A stretch of 64,000 nucleotides of DNA from Adiantum capillus-veneris (Eukaryota > Streptophyta > Polypodiopsida > Polypodiales > Pteridaceae), in contig CM043963.1 of the NCBI GenBank assembly GCA_014529385.2, forward strand, positions 3,721,001 through 3,785,000, in the 5' to 3' direction. This document shows positions 43,217 through 55,320 of the stretch, one piece after another. The notes under the pieces were generated by a model. The model had not been told where the DNA came from. It made no database searches and saw nothing but the letters and a program-made list of their open reading frames with translations. The stretch's first letter is position 1. Each line of letters opens with the position of its first letter. Position numbers and translations under genes: made by a program.

Positions 43217-46200
43217 ATGGACACTTTCCTTGCTAGTGTCAAGGATATCAATGAGCAGCTTATTTTTGCAGGTGAAGTCATTTCAGACACTTCCCTTGTG
43301 CAGACTGTTCTTGATGCCTTACCAGATTCCTACCAGACTTTTGCTACTACTTGGAGACTTATGACCCAAGGAAATCTTGAAGTTGTCAAGTTTGATGCAT
43401 TATGCACATTGCTGTTGCAAGAGTCACTTTCCAGAAAAAACAGGACTAGGCAGTGTGCAGTTGAACATGCTTTTATTGCTTCTCAAAGAAAGGGTGGTAA
43501 CAGTAATGCAGCCACTTCTTATGGTTCTGCTGCGAGTGGCAAAAATTCTGTTCATAATGCTTCTACTGGCAGCACTTCGTCTGGCAATTCTGGTGATAAG
43601 GGCAAAAAGAAGATGCGTTGCCATTATTGTAAAGCCAATGATCACTTGATCAAGTCGTGTCCTAAGTTGAAGGCCAAAGAGGCTAAGAAGAAAGAGGGTG
43701 GTTCCACTGCAAATGCTGGTTCCACTGCAAATGCTGGTTCCACTACAAATGCAGCCATTGTTGAGTCTTCTGTGAAACGAGACTGTAATGCTGACGTTGA
43801 TGTAGAATGGTCTTTTAGCGCAGAGTGCACTTACAATCTTGCTGTCCATGATGCATGCTTGTCAGTTGCTGCAGATTCACATGTGTGGTATTTCGACAGT
43901 GGTGCTACAAAGCACATTACCTCACATCGTGAATTGTTTACCTCTCTTGAGTCTGTCCCTCATGGGAATTCAGTCACTTGTGCCAACAACGCCTCTTATC
44001 CAGTTCAAGGAGTTGGAAAGATTGTGCTCACTGCTGCTAATGGCAATTCCTTCACACTTGTTGATGCACTTTATGTACCTGGGATCAAGAAGAATCTCTT
44101 GTCTGTATCCGCACTTGCTAGACTTGGACTTGTAGTCAAATTTGTGGATGAAAGATGTACGCTTCATGATCTGAGTTTTGGTGATGAAATTGATGCATCT
44201 TGCCTTTTGTGCCGTGGGTTGTATAAGCTCACTTTGTATGACAAGTGTGGACAAAATTTTGCAAATGCTGTTGCAGATTGAAGGGCTATTTCAGATGCAA
44301 AACTTTGGCATGTACGTTTTGGTCATCTGAATTTTGCCAGTTTGCTACGTTTGCAGAAATCTGATATGGTTGCTTCTTTGCCGCCTCTTGAAGCACCTGT
44401 CAAACATGTTTGTGAAGGCTTTATTTTGGGTAAGATGCAACGTTCTAAGTTTCCAAAGGATGGTTCAGTTCTGGCCACATGCAGGTTGCAGCTTGTGCAT
44501 AGTGATGTTTGTGGGCCCATGCAAACTCCGTCCTTGGGCAATTACCTGTACTTCGTGACTTTCATTGATGATTACTCCAGGCATGCATGGGTATTTCCGC
44601 TTAGAGCGAAGTCCGAAGTTTTTATGAGCTTCAAACAATTTCTGGCTATGGCTGAAAATGTCTCAAAATGTACTATGGGCACCCTCCGTTCCGATCGAGG
44701 GGGGGAGTATATGTCTCATGAATTTAATGCATTTATGGCTAGTCGTGGGATAAAACACCAATGTACAATGCCTTATACACCTCAGCAAAATGGTGTTGCT
44801 GAGAGGAAAAACAGGTCACTGACGGAAATGGCACGATGTACGGTCAAAAGTCAAGCTTTGCCGCATTCTTTTTGGCTTGAGGCCATTATGTGTGCCACTT
44901 ATGTACTTAATAGGTGTCCTACGAAAGCTTTGCACTCTATTACTCCATATGAAGCATGGCATGATAGAAAGCCTTCTATTGAGCACATGCGTGTTTTTGG
45001 CTGTTTGGCATCTGCTTTGGTGCCACAAGTGCAGCGCAGAAAATTGGATGATAAGGCTGTCAAATGTATTTTTGTTGGTTATAGTGCTGAAAGAAAAGGT
45101 TACAAGTTGTATCATCCGCAAACAAAACGTATTCTGGTTTCTCGGGATGTAGTGTTTGTGGAAGATTCTGTTCAGCCCTTTCTGTCATGTACTAGAGACA
45201 GTAATGTAAGCTCACAGGACATTTATGACACTTTGTTGCCTCTTTTCAGTGGTGGAAATACGAATGTAAGTTCCAATGAGGCAAATGTACAGCCTATGGG
45301 GCTTTCTGAAAATGTTCTAGATCAGCCTATTACTGATGCAGATGTACATAATGTACTTGATGAGGAAAGGGCTGAAAATGAGCAGGCTAGAGGTATGCCA
45401 AAATGGCTAGTGCACACTTTGCGTGACAGTAAATTGGATGCACCTTTGTCTAGTCGTACTCTTTCAGGCTCTTGGCATGCATCTTATGCATCAGATTGTT
45501 ATGCTTTGGCTGTGTCTAGCTTACATGATGTTGAGGAGCCTCTGACTTTTTATGAAGCACAAAATTCAGAAAATTGGATGGCTGCCATGCAATCAGAATA
45601 TGATGCACTTATAGAAAATGACACATGGACTTTATGTGATTTGCCTCCTGGCAAAAAGGCCATTGGTACGAAGTGGGTTTACAAGTTGAAACGCAAGCCG
45701 GATGGTGAGATCGATTGCCATAAGGCTCGACTTGTTGCAAAGGGTTATGCACAACAAAAAGGCATAGATTATGAAGAGACTTTTGCTCCCACTTGTCATA
45801 TGACTACTGTGCGTTTTCTATGTGCATTGGTAGCTCATTTTGGTTGGGATGTACATCAATCAGACATTGTTACTACTTTCTTGAATGGTGACATATTTGA
45901 GGAAGTTTATGTAACGCAGCCTCGCGATTTTGTCAGAAAAGGACAAGAGGAAAAAGTGTGCAAATGTAACAAGGCTTTGTATGGGTTGAAGCAATCTCCT
46001 CGTGCTTGGTATGAGAAAGCTGATACTCATTTGGTCAAATAAGGCTTTCGTAAGAGTCCAACAGAAAGCACATTGTATGTAAAGCATGAGGGTGATGTAC
46101 TTCTCATTGTGGTTCTTTATGTTGATGATTTGTTGATCACTGGACCAAATGAGAGACATATTGCTGAATTTAAGGCTGATTTGAATGCTACTTTCAAGAT

Positions 46201-47056
46201 GAAAGATTTGGGACTGTTGCATCATTATTTGGGTATACAGTTTAAGCAGTGTGATGGTGGTAGTTACATAGAGACGTTTCTATGCAAGTTTGGACTTGAG
46301 GATTGCAAACCTATTGCCACTCCCATGGAAATAGGTTTGAAGTTGAGTCTACATGATGATGGTGATCCTGCTAATGTCACTCTTTACCAAACTGTTGTTG
46401 GCTGCCTCATTTATGTATGCAACACGAGGCCAGATATTCAGTTTGCAGTCTCACATGTCAACAGATTTATGCATAGCCCAGGGTCTAAGCATTGGTAGGC
46501 TGTCAAGAGGATTTTCCGCTACCTTAGTGGCACTTTACATCTTGGCTTGTTTTATCCCAAGGGGGGATCATTGCCGCCAGACTTACATGCTTTTTCGGAC
46601 TCAGATTGGGCTGGTTGTTTTGACACGCGAGTGTCCACAAGTGGTTTTTGTTTCATGCTTGGCAGTTCATGTATATCATGGTTGAGCAGTAAGCAACCTA
46701 CTGTGGCCACTTCGAGTTGTGAGGCTGAGTACAGGGCAGTCTTCACATCTACGGTTGAGTGTCTATGGCTCAGACACCTTATGGCTGATTTGGATGTTGG
46801 ACAGGACACTGCCAACACTATCTACAGTGACAGTCAGAGCGCATTGGCAGTTGTGAGGAACCCAGTTTTTCATGCTCGCACAAAGCACATTGAGGTGCAT
46901 TACCACTATGTCAGAGAGAGGCTCTCAGCAGGAGAGATCAGCTTGGCTTATGTGCCAACACAGGACAAGCTTGCATATCTTTTCACAAAGGCATTGTCTC
47001 GTGAGAAGCTTGAAGCTTTCCACAAAGCTTTGGGCTCACTCCCCTTTGTGGATTGA
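43217..47056 (+). pseudogene. copia-3 gag-pol, one frame with three stops
   Basis: The whole polyprotein stays in one frame, broken only by TGA (44279), TAA (46040) and TAG (46496). Gag lacks its N-terminal half, since coding begins around SVKDINEQLIFAGEV only about 230 bp after the primer site. Zinc knuckle CHYCKANDHLIKSC at about 43618; protease YFDSGATKHI at about 43890; pre-integrase LWHVRFGHLNFASLLRL at 44305; integrase core with FIDDYSRHAW and PYTPQQNGVAERK; RT with ARLVAKGYAQQKG and YVDD at 46118-46129; RNase H with SSCEAEYRAV and TKHIEVHYHYVRERL. Within RT, about 15 residues after GIQFKQCDGG are missing. Confidence 0.94.
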
Positions 47057-47131
47057 TCCTCTCCTCAGGGCATGGCACTTCCCTTTACGCATGTGCCAGC
47101 TCTCGTTCACCGCATCACTCCAGGGGGGATT

Positions 47132-47358
47132 TGTTACCATATACATGTGGTAGTGATGTGTGTGAACACACTAGGACCGCCGGGGTATTTTTTTCCTCTT
47201 TAGGAGGTTTTTCCCCCCGTGCATTGTATATACGCCCATCACTCTAGGGCTATTAATCTTTCCATTGCACACTAAGTAACACACTCTCTATTGTGTGCCT
47301 TGAGCTTCCTTCGTCTTCTCCAAGCTGTGTGTGTTTCTCTGTAACCCTAATTCCAACA
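47132..47358 (+). repeat. 3' LTR of copia-3
   Basis: 227 bp copy of 42750-42976, preceded by the polypurine tract and followed by AGACC. Confidence 0.95.
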
Positions 47359-47363
47359 AGACC

Positions 47364-48367
47364 CAATCATTTTTTTTAAGGCTAAGGCTCTTCTATGCTT
47401 ATTAGCAGCAGCAGTCCTTTTTGTCTTTGCTTTGAGATGGATATAACCTCTTTAATCTTTGGAAAAAATTCTTGTGAGTCTCGGCTATATTCATCAGCAG
47501 GCGAAGATCTTCCCATGTACTTTAAGTAGTAAGAGACTTTTGGATCTTCCCTCTGTAACCTCGAAAGGTGATTTCCCATAGAACTATGTACAATGTCATT
47601 GTATGCATACTCTATAAGAGGTAGGTACTTCTATCATTGAGAACGTTGATCTAATTCCATGACATAGGCTTTTAGTAGATTCAAGAATCATTAGATTAGT
47701 TATTTCACTTTGGTCATCCGTTTGTGGATGATAGGCCAAAAGATAAATTTAATCTACTTCTTAGATTCCAAAAGAGACCCTTCTAGAAATTACTGGTCAT
47801 TTTAAGATCTTTGTCCGACACTATGGATGTTGGAAATCCATGATACTTAAAAATTTGAGATCTAAAGAGGGTTGCCATTTGATGTGCCTTAATAGTCTTT
47901 TTGACAGGCATAGAGTGTGTTTTCTTGCTAAGCCTGTAGATTGAAACAATCCAAGTTGCTTCCCTCGATCAAATTTCAACTTTTGGTATACCACACATTT
48001 TGAAACGTACTCTTGTATGTTTAATTTTCATGGTAGACCAAAAGAAAAAAATTTCTACTCCTTGAAAAGTAGGTTATGGAATACCTCTTTGCCCCGCATA
48101 AGGAGAAGTATGGGATTCATATGTGACTTTCTTATTGTATGGGTGAGTAATACATAGCCTATTGTCGTTTGGAAGATAACCATCCTTCAAGGTGAATGGT
48201 TCTTTTTTCTTCCCTATTGAAAAGGCTGTAATTACGTACTTAAAGTCTCGATCAGTAGCATACTCATCTATCATAAAAGATAGATCATTGTGAGTTGCTA
48301 TAGACACCACATTTACCCATGGTCGTTGTGAAAGTGCATCGACCACTTGATTGTGCTTGCTAGCAAT
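47364..48367 (-). pseudogene. gypsy-C integrase, zinc and core domains
   Basis: From the right end on the minus strand: ASKHNQVVDALSQRPW (end of RNase H), INxxYATDRDFK, then the zinc-binding region ending YAGQRGIP at about 48074. The core follows with IFKYHGFPTSIVSDKDL and a decayed HPQTDGQ-like stretch at about 47700-47860. Stops and a deletion between the zinc domain and core destroy it. Confidence 0.85.
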
Positions 48368-48394
48368 CACTACAAGAGATTGTGTGCTCTTGTG

Positions 48395-48622
48395 ACGCTG
48401 TTAGCGACGGAAATACACTGGGTTTTTATAACCCCCGGCGTGGCTAAAACTGTCGCTAATAGCGTCGCTACATGCGTCGCTATGAGCGTCGCTATATAGC
48501 GACGCATATAGCGACGTCTATAGCGACAGTTATAGCGACGTTTAAACAGAAGTCTATAGCGACGCTCATAGCGACGCTACAGAGCCATAAATAGCGACGG
48601 TTATAGCGACGCCCGAGAGAAT
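48395..48622. repeat. Left subterminal repeat array
   Basis: More than ten copies of TAGCGAC(G/A) / CGTCGCTA in both orientations within about 230 bp, including a perfect 20-bp palindrome GCGTCGCTATATAGCGACGC at 48486-48505. In En/Spm such motifs bind the second element protein (TNPA). Confidence 0.9.
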
Positions 48623-48967
48623 TTTTTTTTTGTGACAGGGCATTGAATGCCCTGCCACCCATCAACCATATTGTACTTGATTCACTTTTTAAAAAAAGTG
48701 CAAGGGTAGATAATAGACCCAAAATAGTCACCCACAAGACGCATTGTTTGCAAAATTGACAAGCGTAAAATTGACAATTGTACACATCATAGGCAAAATG
48801 AATTGATTGGCAAATGTAATAATGACAATTGTACAACATCATAGGCATAAAGAATTGATTGGCAAAATGAACTGCGGTGACAAATGTAATAATATACATG
48901 GTTCAAAAAGACGTATAAAATCCGTCTCATGATACATTAGCTATGAGAAACCCTAAACTAATGCTAT

Positions 48968-50302
48968 CTAGCTACGGCTAAACTGACGTCGTTTAGTCAA
49001 ACGTCTCATCGCGTCCAAGCGGCGTATCTGTCGGATTTTGCAAAAAAAGACAATAAGACAGCTTTCAGTAAGTATAAACATATAATGACATTTATAAAAC
49101 AATACAAAAAATAGAAAAGAGTAAACCCTAATACTAACCATGCCGCCGCGAGAACTGAGAATGTCCATCAGGGAGTTTAAGCCCTTCCTGCCTGAGTACG
49201 CGCGCTCGTACGGTGTGGGATCATGTCCTGTCATCGACCACTGTCAAAACATACAAAGATTTCATTATGTTAGAATTAAAAAACTCATAAACCCTAAACT
49301 ATCGAACATAAAGAGCAATGCAAAAACACTTACAAAATCGGCCTCAAATGATGCCCATCCACCGCTCCCCAAGTGGTGCGAGCTCCCTGCCTCTACTCGC
49401 GCTCTGGCTGCATCCTTTTGTTGCTTCCACTTGTCGGGATTCTCGCGCGCTGCTTTCTTCGCATTCTTCCAATCTTCTTTGGCCAGCCAATCTGGCTTGT
49501 TCCACCCATGCTTGATTGCTTTTTGCACTTCGAAACGCTTGTGTTTGCAGTATTCGCGCATTCGAATCTTCATCCGGTCTTCATTGAAGCGCTGATCCCG
49601 TGTTGGAACGGGAAAGTCATCATGAAGTATGCTGATGACTCTGTTTTTTAAATCACTTGGTACTTCACTCCATTTGTTTAGTATGTAGTGTCTAAACAGC
49701 TGAGAGCAAAGACCACGCATGCGCGAGATCACCTTCTTGCCATCATCATCCATGATGATGCCGCCGCTGAAGTCGACGGAGTAAGGCAAGCCCTTTGGCC
49801 GGTGATGCGTGAACCTGGGTGTCCCGACAGGGGTCTCTAGCGGCGTGTCGATGGGGGTACGGACGTCAGGTGTCTCCACCGGCGTCTGGGCCCCGAAGCG
49901 AGGAGTGTCGAGTGGGGTGGCTCCTGGCGGAGTAGGTAGAGGTGTGTAGCTACTAGGAACAGTCAGCCGCGCAAAACTTGGCGTAGATGGCGATGTTGTG
50001 GCTGGTGTGGGGGCGGGCAAAGAAGGGGAGGGTAAAGAGCCTCGTCGAACACGAGGTGGTGTGGAGGAATCGGCGGCGGAATCCCCACAACAACCGCCAC
50101 CGCCACCACTAGAGCGCCGGTGTCTAGACGAGTGTGAAGCTCGTCTCGTCGACGCCGAAGCTTCGGAGCGCGCCATATGCTCCGAAAGAGAGGGAGATGC
50201 GGATGGAGTAGGAACGCGCGATGATGCGCCAGAGCGATGACGCTCCACGTACCACTGTCTCTGTTGCGGTGACAAAGAAGAAAGAAACTCCTCATCATCC
50301 AT
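48968..50302 (-). CDS. CACTA second gene, PTTA/transposase-24-like
   Basis: Three exons can be proposed: 50302-49334, 49240-49139 and 49027-48968, with GT-AG junctions (GTAAGT, GTTAGT donors) that keep the frame to a TAG. The first exon has a Ser/Arg-rich N-terminus, a Thr-Pro-rich linker (ETPVGTP-type repeats, about residues 110-190) and a C-terminal region with WSEVPSDLKNRVISILHDDF and NADKW-like ENPDKWKQQKDAAR ending HHLGSGGWASFEADF; exon 2 continues MTGHDPTPYERAY. This is the layout of plant transposase Ptta/En/Spm (PF03004-like) proteins, presumed counterparts of TNPA that bind subterminal repeats. Start chosen at MDDEEFL; the frame is open further upstream. Confidence 0.75.
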
Positions 50303-50389
50303 ACCTGCATTAAACACACAAATATTTAAACTTAATATTGAATGAATAGAGTAGACAATGACGCAAAGACCATTAAATACAATGACCTC

Positions 50390-53300
50390 TATGACGTACC
50401 ACCAGTTTGATGTAGACTTTGTAGGATGAAATATTACCTGCCAGAGCCACATAACTTACATGAGAGCTTTCAAGCACATAACTTGTAAAAGGGGAATGTT
50501 AACTATTTACATACTTACTTGTTCACAATGCTCGGGTAGTACGAAAGTGTCTCTTATGTCATTCCATTTCTTAGTAGAATCCACCTCAAGAAAACCAGAC
50601 TCTCCTCTACGCACAGTAGCGTTGCGACCCTGCATGATTATCTTGAACCATTGCACGTCGAACAAGTCGACAAAAAATCCTCTCTAATCGATCCTCAAAA
50701 TCTCTTGTAGTGTGCCGAAGTAAGTGAGTTCCGCCACCACAGGATCTGCATCAGAGGAACGTCGTCGACTAGACTGTTCAAATTTTGCCATGATTCCACA
50801 ATCTTGAGTAAAACGCTTTTTGTCGATCCGTTCCACCCTAAAATGTCGACCTTTACACCATGCTGCTGTGTATGACTTATACTACAACGAACAAAGATTA
50901 TGAGTGGCCGTTCAAACGTTTAGAAATAAAGTCACTAGCTAGTCATACATTGCAAACTTACCTTGGTCGCGCAACCCCGAGAGTACTCCCACTCTTCCTC
51001 AGTCACTTCGTCACCGCATTGTTGTGCGCTTATCAATTGGTTGTGCAACCATCTTAAGCTCATGAATGTTGGTAGGCTCTCCAGAATTGTTGGATAGTGC
51101 ATCGGTGGTCGTGTTCCCTGTCTCCACTCGATTCGTGCCCTTTGTCGCTCTTGCTTTGCATCCTCATATTGTGAAATCCACTTTTGCATCACTGGATTGT
51201 GAAGCATGCAAAATCGGTTGATTTTAGCCTCTAGATCTTCCGTCATCTTCTTCTCAACACCGAGATTGCACATGACAATCCCAGATATGCGGTCATCATC
51301 TATGGTTCGCCATAGCGTGTCCCGAGCTTTATCAAATCCGTCTAGCCACTCTCCAATGTACACTAGGGACTCTGATACCAACCAACCTTTTGCCATGCTA
51401 CCCTCCGGACGTTCCTTTTGATGCACATATCCCTTAAGCGTTTTCATGAAACGTTCTAAGAAGAGCATCCATCTGGAATGAACTGTGCCAGCTATTTCCA
51501 CCTCATCAACTATGTGAACAAGAAGATGCACCTGAATGGTTAGCATGGTAGTAGGAAAATGTTTCTCAAACATGCACACAAGCTCCGTAGCATTTAGTTT
51601 GGCGAATGGTATGGAGTCTACGTTGATCTCCTTTTGTGAGATCCATTGCACCAGCTTTGCAAGTTTGTAGATTGTGTTACGGATGTCGAGAGACAAACAT
51701 CCCTCAATGGCAATCGGTAAAATAAATTGTAAAGTATGTGCAACAATGATATTAAAGTCCATATTTTATGAAATGATATTAAAGTCCACTATGAACGTAC
51801 CTGACACATTTTATGCCAATCGTGTGACTTCAAACCGGTAAGCTTTCCTTCTTTAGTAAAACACGTTCGGAGCGAGTGCATTACGCCAGTGGGGGTCCGC
51901 AAAGATCGAATGGTCTCTTTTACTTTGCGTTCTTGGGCTCCTGTGAAAATCCATGGTGCTTTAGGGAGTTTTATCGATCCATCAGACGCTGTTTGCGGCC
52001 AATATTGCTCCATACGATCCACATTTCTAAGGTCAACTCTGGCTCCCAAAGTATCTTTCTTGCCGGTCAGATGGTCCCATAGTAGATTACCCACATTCTT
52101 GAATATGTGCATTGGATCGAGCAAGTGATTGATCATGAGTCGGGGCCAGTATGGTAACTCGTACCATAGAGATAGTCTCTTCATCCATGGAGGCAATCCG
52201 TCATCGCACATCTCCTTCTGCTGTAACCATGCTTGTGCAGACATCCTTGGTGGCTCTCTTCCCAAAAAGCCGTCGCGTAACACATGATTCTCTGGAAGAT
52301 ACGCTTGATGACCTTCGTAGATTTGCTTCTTCAGTGAGGGCGCCCTACGTGCATTCAGTCTAGGTCCACATGTGACACATGCTCTGTATCCGCTTGTTTG
52401 AAGCCCTGCATGTATACACATGATAATAGATCAACTATGGGAAAAAACAAGATTTACAGTGTCTGAGTGAGGAGTGTCAATAGATCACCTGAGCATTCTG
52501 TTAGCCCGGGATAGTCATGCATGGTCCACATTAGAATGCCTCTGATCAAAGCATTCCGTCGTCCTGTGTGTTGGCTCATATCCACCACCTCTATGCCAAT
52601 CCACAATTGTTGTAGCTCTTCCAATAGTGGACGAAGATACACATCCATATTCTCCACTTTATATCGCCCTGGCACAATCAAGCTTAGCCATAGGTGCCCC
52701 TTCTTCGTAGTCAACCACGGGGGAATGTTGTAGTTGACGATGACAACGGGCCATACACTGTAAGATGTTGATCTTTGACCAAATGGATTTACGCCATCCA
52801 TAGCCAGGCCTAAGTGCAAATTTCGAGCTTCCCTAGCAAAATCCGACCATGTTCCATCTATATGTTTCCAGGCTGCGCAATCTGCAGGAATTCGTAGCAC
52901 ACCATCCGAAGATTTATTCTCCTCATGCCATGATGCTAGGGCGGCCATGGACTTACATTCGAAGAAATGCTTGATGCGAGGAAGCAGAGGAAAATGTCAC
53001 AAAACCTTTTGTGGAATTTTTGTCCCGTGGAGATCTACTCGATATCTTTCGGAATCACATTTCGGACACTTCTCCATGTCTATGTATTCCCCTCTGAAAA
53101 GAATGCAGTCATTAGGACAAGCGTGGATAGAATTGTAATCCATCCCCAAGTTTCACAAAATCTTTCTTGCTTCATCTCGGGAATCTGGCATCACATTGTC
53201 AGCTGATAGTATGTGCTCTTTAAGCAATCTACACAAAATAAAAATACGATACAGTCGTGTGAAAATCTATCAGATCATTATACATTTAGAGTTTTATTAA

Positions 53301-53839
53301 AGTAAACTAATTGTAATAGATCACCTGAAAAACACTGTGACGCTAGTGTCACTCCATCCAAACTTTGCTTGCATGTTGAGAAGAACCAAGAGTGCTTTCA
53401 ATCTAGACATACGTGCTCCATTATACAATGGCGTATCGGCTTCACTTTTCATATCATCATAGATAAGCCTTTCTGAATCCATGATCGTCTCGATCATTTC
53501 ATCAATCTCGGGCTCAAACATTGCCTCGTTGGGAATGTGCTCTGCATGATCATACCCCGAGCTGTCAGAGGCTACATCTTGTGGCCTCACATATGCTGCT
53601 TGACCAAAGCGCCTGCGAACACGTCTATTGGGTTGCAAGATTGCTCCTTGTTGGCCAGCGTCAGAGTCCGACGAGTTATAATTGGCAACAACTCGATCTA
53701 TAATAGATGGATCGAACTCGCCAAATTCGCGAACGTGCTGCAAAGAAACACGTCTTATCCATCGCACAACATGCTTGCATTGATTACAAGGACGTAAGAC
53801 CCTCGTTGAGAGATAGGTGTTTCGGTTGGACGGTCCCAC
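50390..53839 (-). pseudogene. TNP2-type CACTA transposase, multi-exon, with stops
   Basis: Proposed exons: about 53839-53325, 53228-52489, 52405-51801, 51745-50962, 50881-50519, 50437-50390, most with GT-AG borders. Recognisable TNP2 blocks: LRPCNQCKHV (transposase-associated domain), IHACPNDCILFRGEY and CPKCDSERYR, LHLGLAMDGVNPFGQRST, GILMWTMHDYPGLTE, YELPYWPRLMINHLLDPMHI, then VHLLVHIVDEVEIAGTVHSRW (DUF4218-like) and FDVQWFKIIMQGRN..NWWYVIEV (DUF4216-like). Exon 2 contains two in-frame TGA codons (after RKIL and QKVL; the latter probably CGA to TGA), and exon 5 a TAG. It would otherwise catalyse element excision and integration. Confidence 0.9.
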
Positions 53840-53921
53840 ATCCTCGTCTCACTACTCATAATGAGGATAAAAATCTTATAATCTGGACAACAAATTTAAT
53901 ATTCTATTGGCATTCTTCGTC

Positions 53922-53924
<3 letters not shown>

Positions 53925-53978
<54 letters not shown>
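53925..53978. repeat. (TC)n microsatellite
   Basis: About 26 TC units in the CACTA element upstream of the transposase start. Confidence 0.95.
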
Positions 53979-53979
<1 letters not shown>

Positions 53980-54268
53980 CTCACATTCTCTAGTCATGTC
54001 CAATCCCCGCACACCTCGGTCTAGAGGTGCACGGAGATCAGAACCACCGGGTTATAATCTCGTCTTTATTGGTCAATACCTATATTTGTGGGTACAAGAA
54101 ATCTACAGACCCACGTCTACATGATACTGCATGTAGTGGACAAAACCCCTTTGCCTCTTCTCTAGCTGTAGCACTTCACAGCATCTTAACATCTTTTCAC
54201 AGTAGATCTTTTCACTGTTCGTCCAACTCTAAACCCTAAACCGTAAGTAATTCTTGCGTGTACTCGAT

Positions 54269-54393
54269 CTAACGTAAATAAGCGTAAATCTAACTAAAAA
54301 TAAACCTAAATCTAATTTAACGTAAGTCTACATCTAACCTAATCTTTAACGTCTTTTGGGATAGTTTCCTACGACGTTAAAACTCTCTTCTTC

Positions 54394-54405
<12 letters not shown>
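54269..54405. repeat. Direct repeat left of the captured fragment
   Basis: Blocks CTAACTAAAAATAAACCTAA, AAGTCTACATCTAACCTAAT and GATAGTTTCCTACGACGTTA recur at 54965-55128. The two copies bracket the HIPP fragment. Confidence 0.85.

Positions 54406-54444
<39 letters not shown>
54395..54444. repeat. (GT)n microsatellite
   Basis: About 24 GT units inside the CACTA element. Confidence 0.95.
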
Positions 54445-54449
<5 letters not shown>

Positions 54450-54568
54450 ACCTAAATAAACCTAAGTCTAATCTAATATAACATAAATCTAAATCTAACG
54501 TAAATTATGTTACATTAAAAACAAAGAACTAAACTAACAAGGATTATAAGAACCTTAAAACTTATTTT

Positions 54569-54930
54569 TCACATAACTCGGCAAGAGTTGGCATTCTCAT
54601 CAATAAAGATGTGAGAGTTAACTTCCGGCGGTGACGCTGCCTCATCTCCATCCACATCTGACGACAGCAATTGGCCCTTTGGACCGTTCTTGCTCTTGTT
54701 ACTAACTTTGAAGTTGCTGTTGAATGACTAGAGGTTGTCTAGATGGTCATTGTCGGGGATGTAGTGACTCTTGCTGCCCTGAAGATCCACCTTCTTCCCT
54801 ATCTTCTGAAGACATTTCACCAGTACTTTTGGATCAACGGAGCCCACCATGAGTGAAGGCAGCAATACCCTATATTCCATTGAGGGCTTTCTTCACCCGC
54901 TTCATGCAGGCATCGCAGTCTATGGAGATC
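54569..54930 (-). pseudogene. Captured HIPP (heavy-metal-associated isoprenylated protein) fragment
   Basis: On the minus strand the first part reads IDCDACMKRVKKALNGI, the HMA-domain helix with its metal-binding CxxC, then TAG (a GAG-to-TAG change fits the family's GIEG). After a frameshift, GSVDPKVLVKCLQKIGKKVD gives the SGSVDP..L..L.K.GK end of an HMA fold typical of plant HIPPs. Beyond one more TAG the frame runs through a Ser/Asp/Pro-rich linker to NSCRVM and TGA; CRVM fits a CaaX prenylation box. The usual long Gly/Pro-rich middle is shortened. Such proteins bind metals at membranes; this copy is not functional. Confidence 0.8.
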
Positions 54931-54964
54931 TAAATCTAATCTAATATAACGTAAATCTAAATCT

Positions 54965-55128
54965 AGCGTAAATAAACGTAAATCTAACTAAAAATAAACC
55001 TAAATCTAATCTAATGTAACTTAAATAAACCTAAATCTAATTTAGCGTAAGTCTACATCTAACCTAATCTTTAACGTCTTTTAGGATAGTTTCCTACGAC
55101 GTTATAACTCTCTTCTTCTTGTGTGTGT
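54965..55128. repeat. Direct repeat right of the captured fragment
   Basis: Second copy of 54269-54405 with an extra TAATCTAATGTAAC..AAATAAACC segment. A third short piece, TTTCCTACGACGTTAAA, occurs at about 55288. Confidence 0.85.
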
Positions 55129-55320
55129 GCGTGTGTGTGGATGCGTGTGCCAATAAAAAGAGATAAATGGTATAACCTTTCTATCACCCATGCCAAGTAT
55201 GATAGATTGGTTATGCCATTTCCCTCTTGAATAATAGGTCTTGAGTTCAACTCCTCGTTGGCTAGATCTTTAGGTTTTTTAATTTTAATTAGTTTCCTAC
55301 GACGTTAAATTAGTTTCTCT
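55129..55320. other. CACTA interior without gene
   Basis: Low-complexity GT-rich then ordinary AT-rich sequence. Nothing recognised. Confidence 0.5.

Larger units (their letters stand above)
42750..47358 (+). mobile_element. copia-3, complete Ty1/Copia element
   Basis: 4609 bp: LTRs of 227 bp, primer site at 42979, one coding frame for gag-pol, polypurine tract CAGGGGGGATT (47121-47131) and a perfect target duplication. It lies in the integrase region of gypsy-C, opposite to its host's orientation. The LTRs show about eight differences by eye, so insertion is fairly recent. It belongs to a different Copia lineage from copia-1 and copia-2. Confidence 0.95.
42745..47363. other. Target-site duplication AGACC of copia-3
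   Basis: AGACC at 42745-42749 and 47359-47363 flanks the copia-3 LTR ends. Confidence 0.92.

Noticed and set aside
54225-54245. Interstitial telomere repeat (CTAAACCCTAAACC)
   Set aside because: Only about two degenerate units; the neighbouring AACCTAAATCTAA words are not telomeric.
55240-55270. tRNA-like B-box (GAGTTCAACTCC)
   Set aside because: No cloverleaf or A-box can be placed around it.
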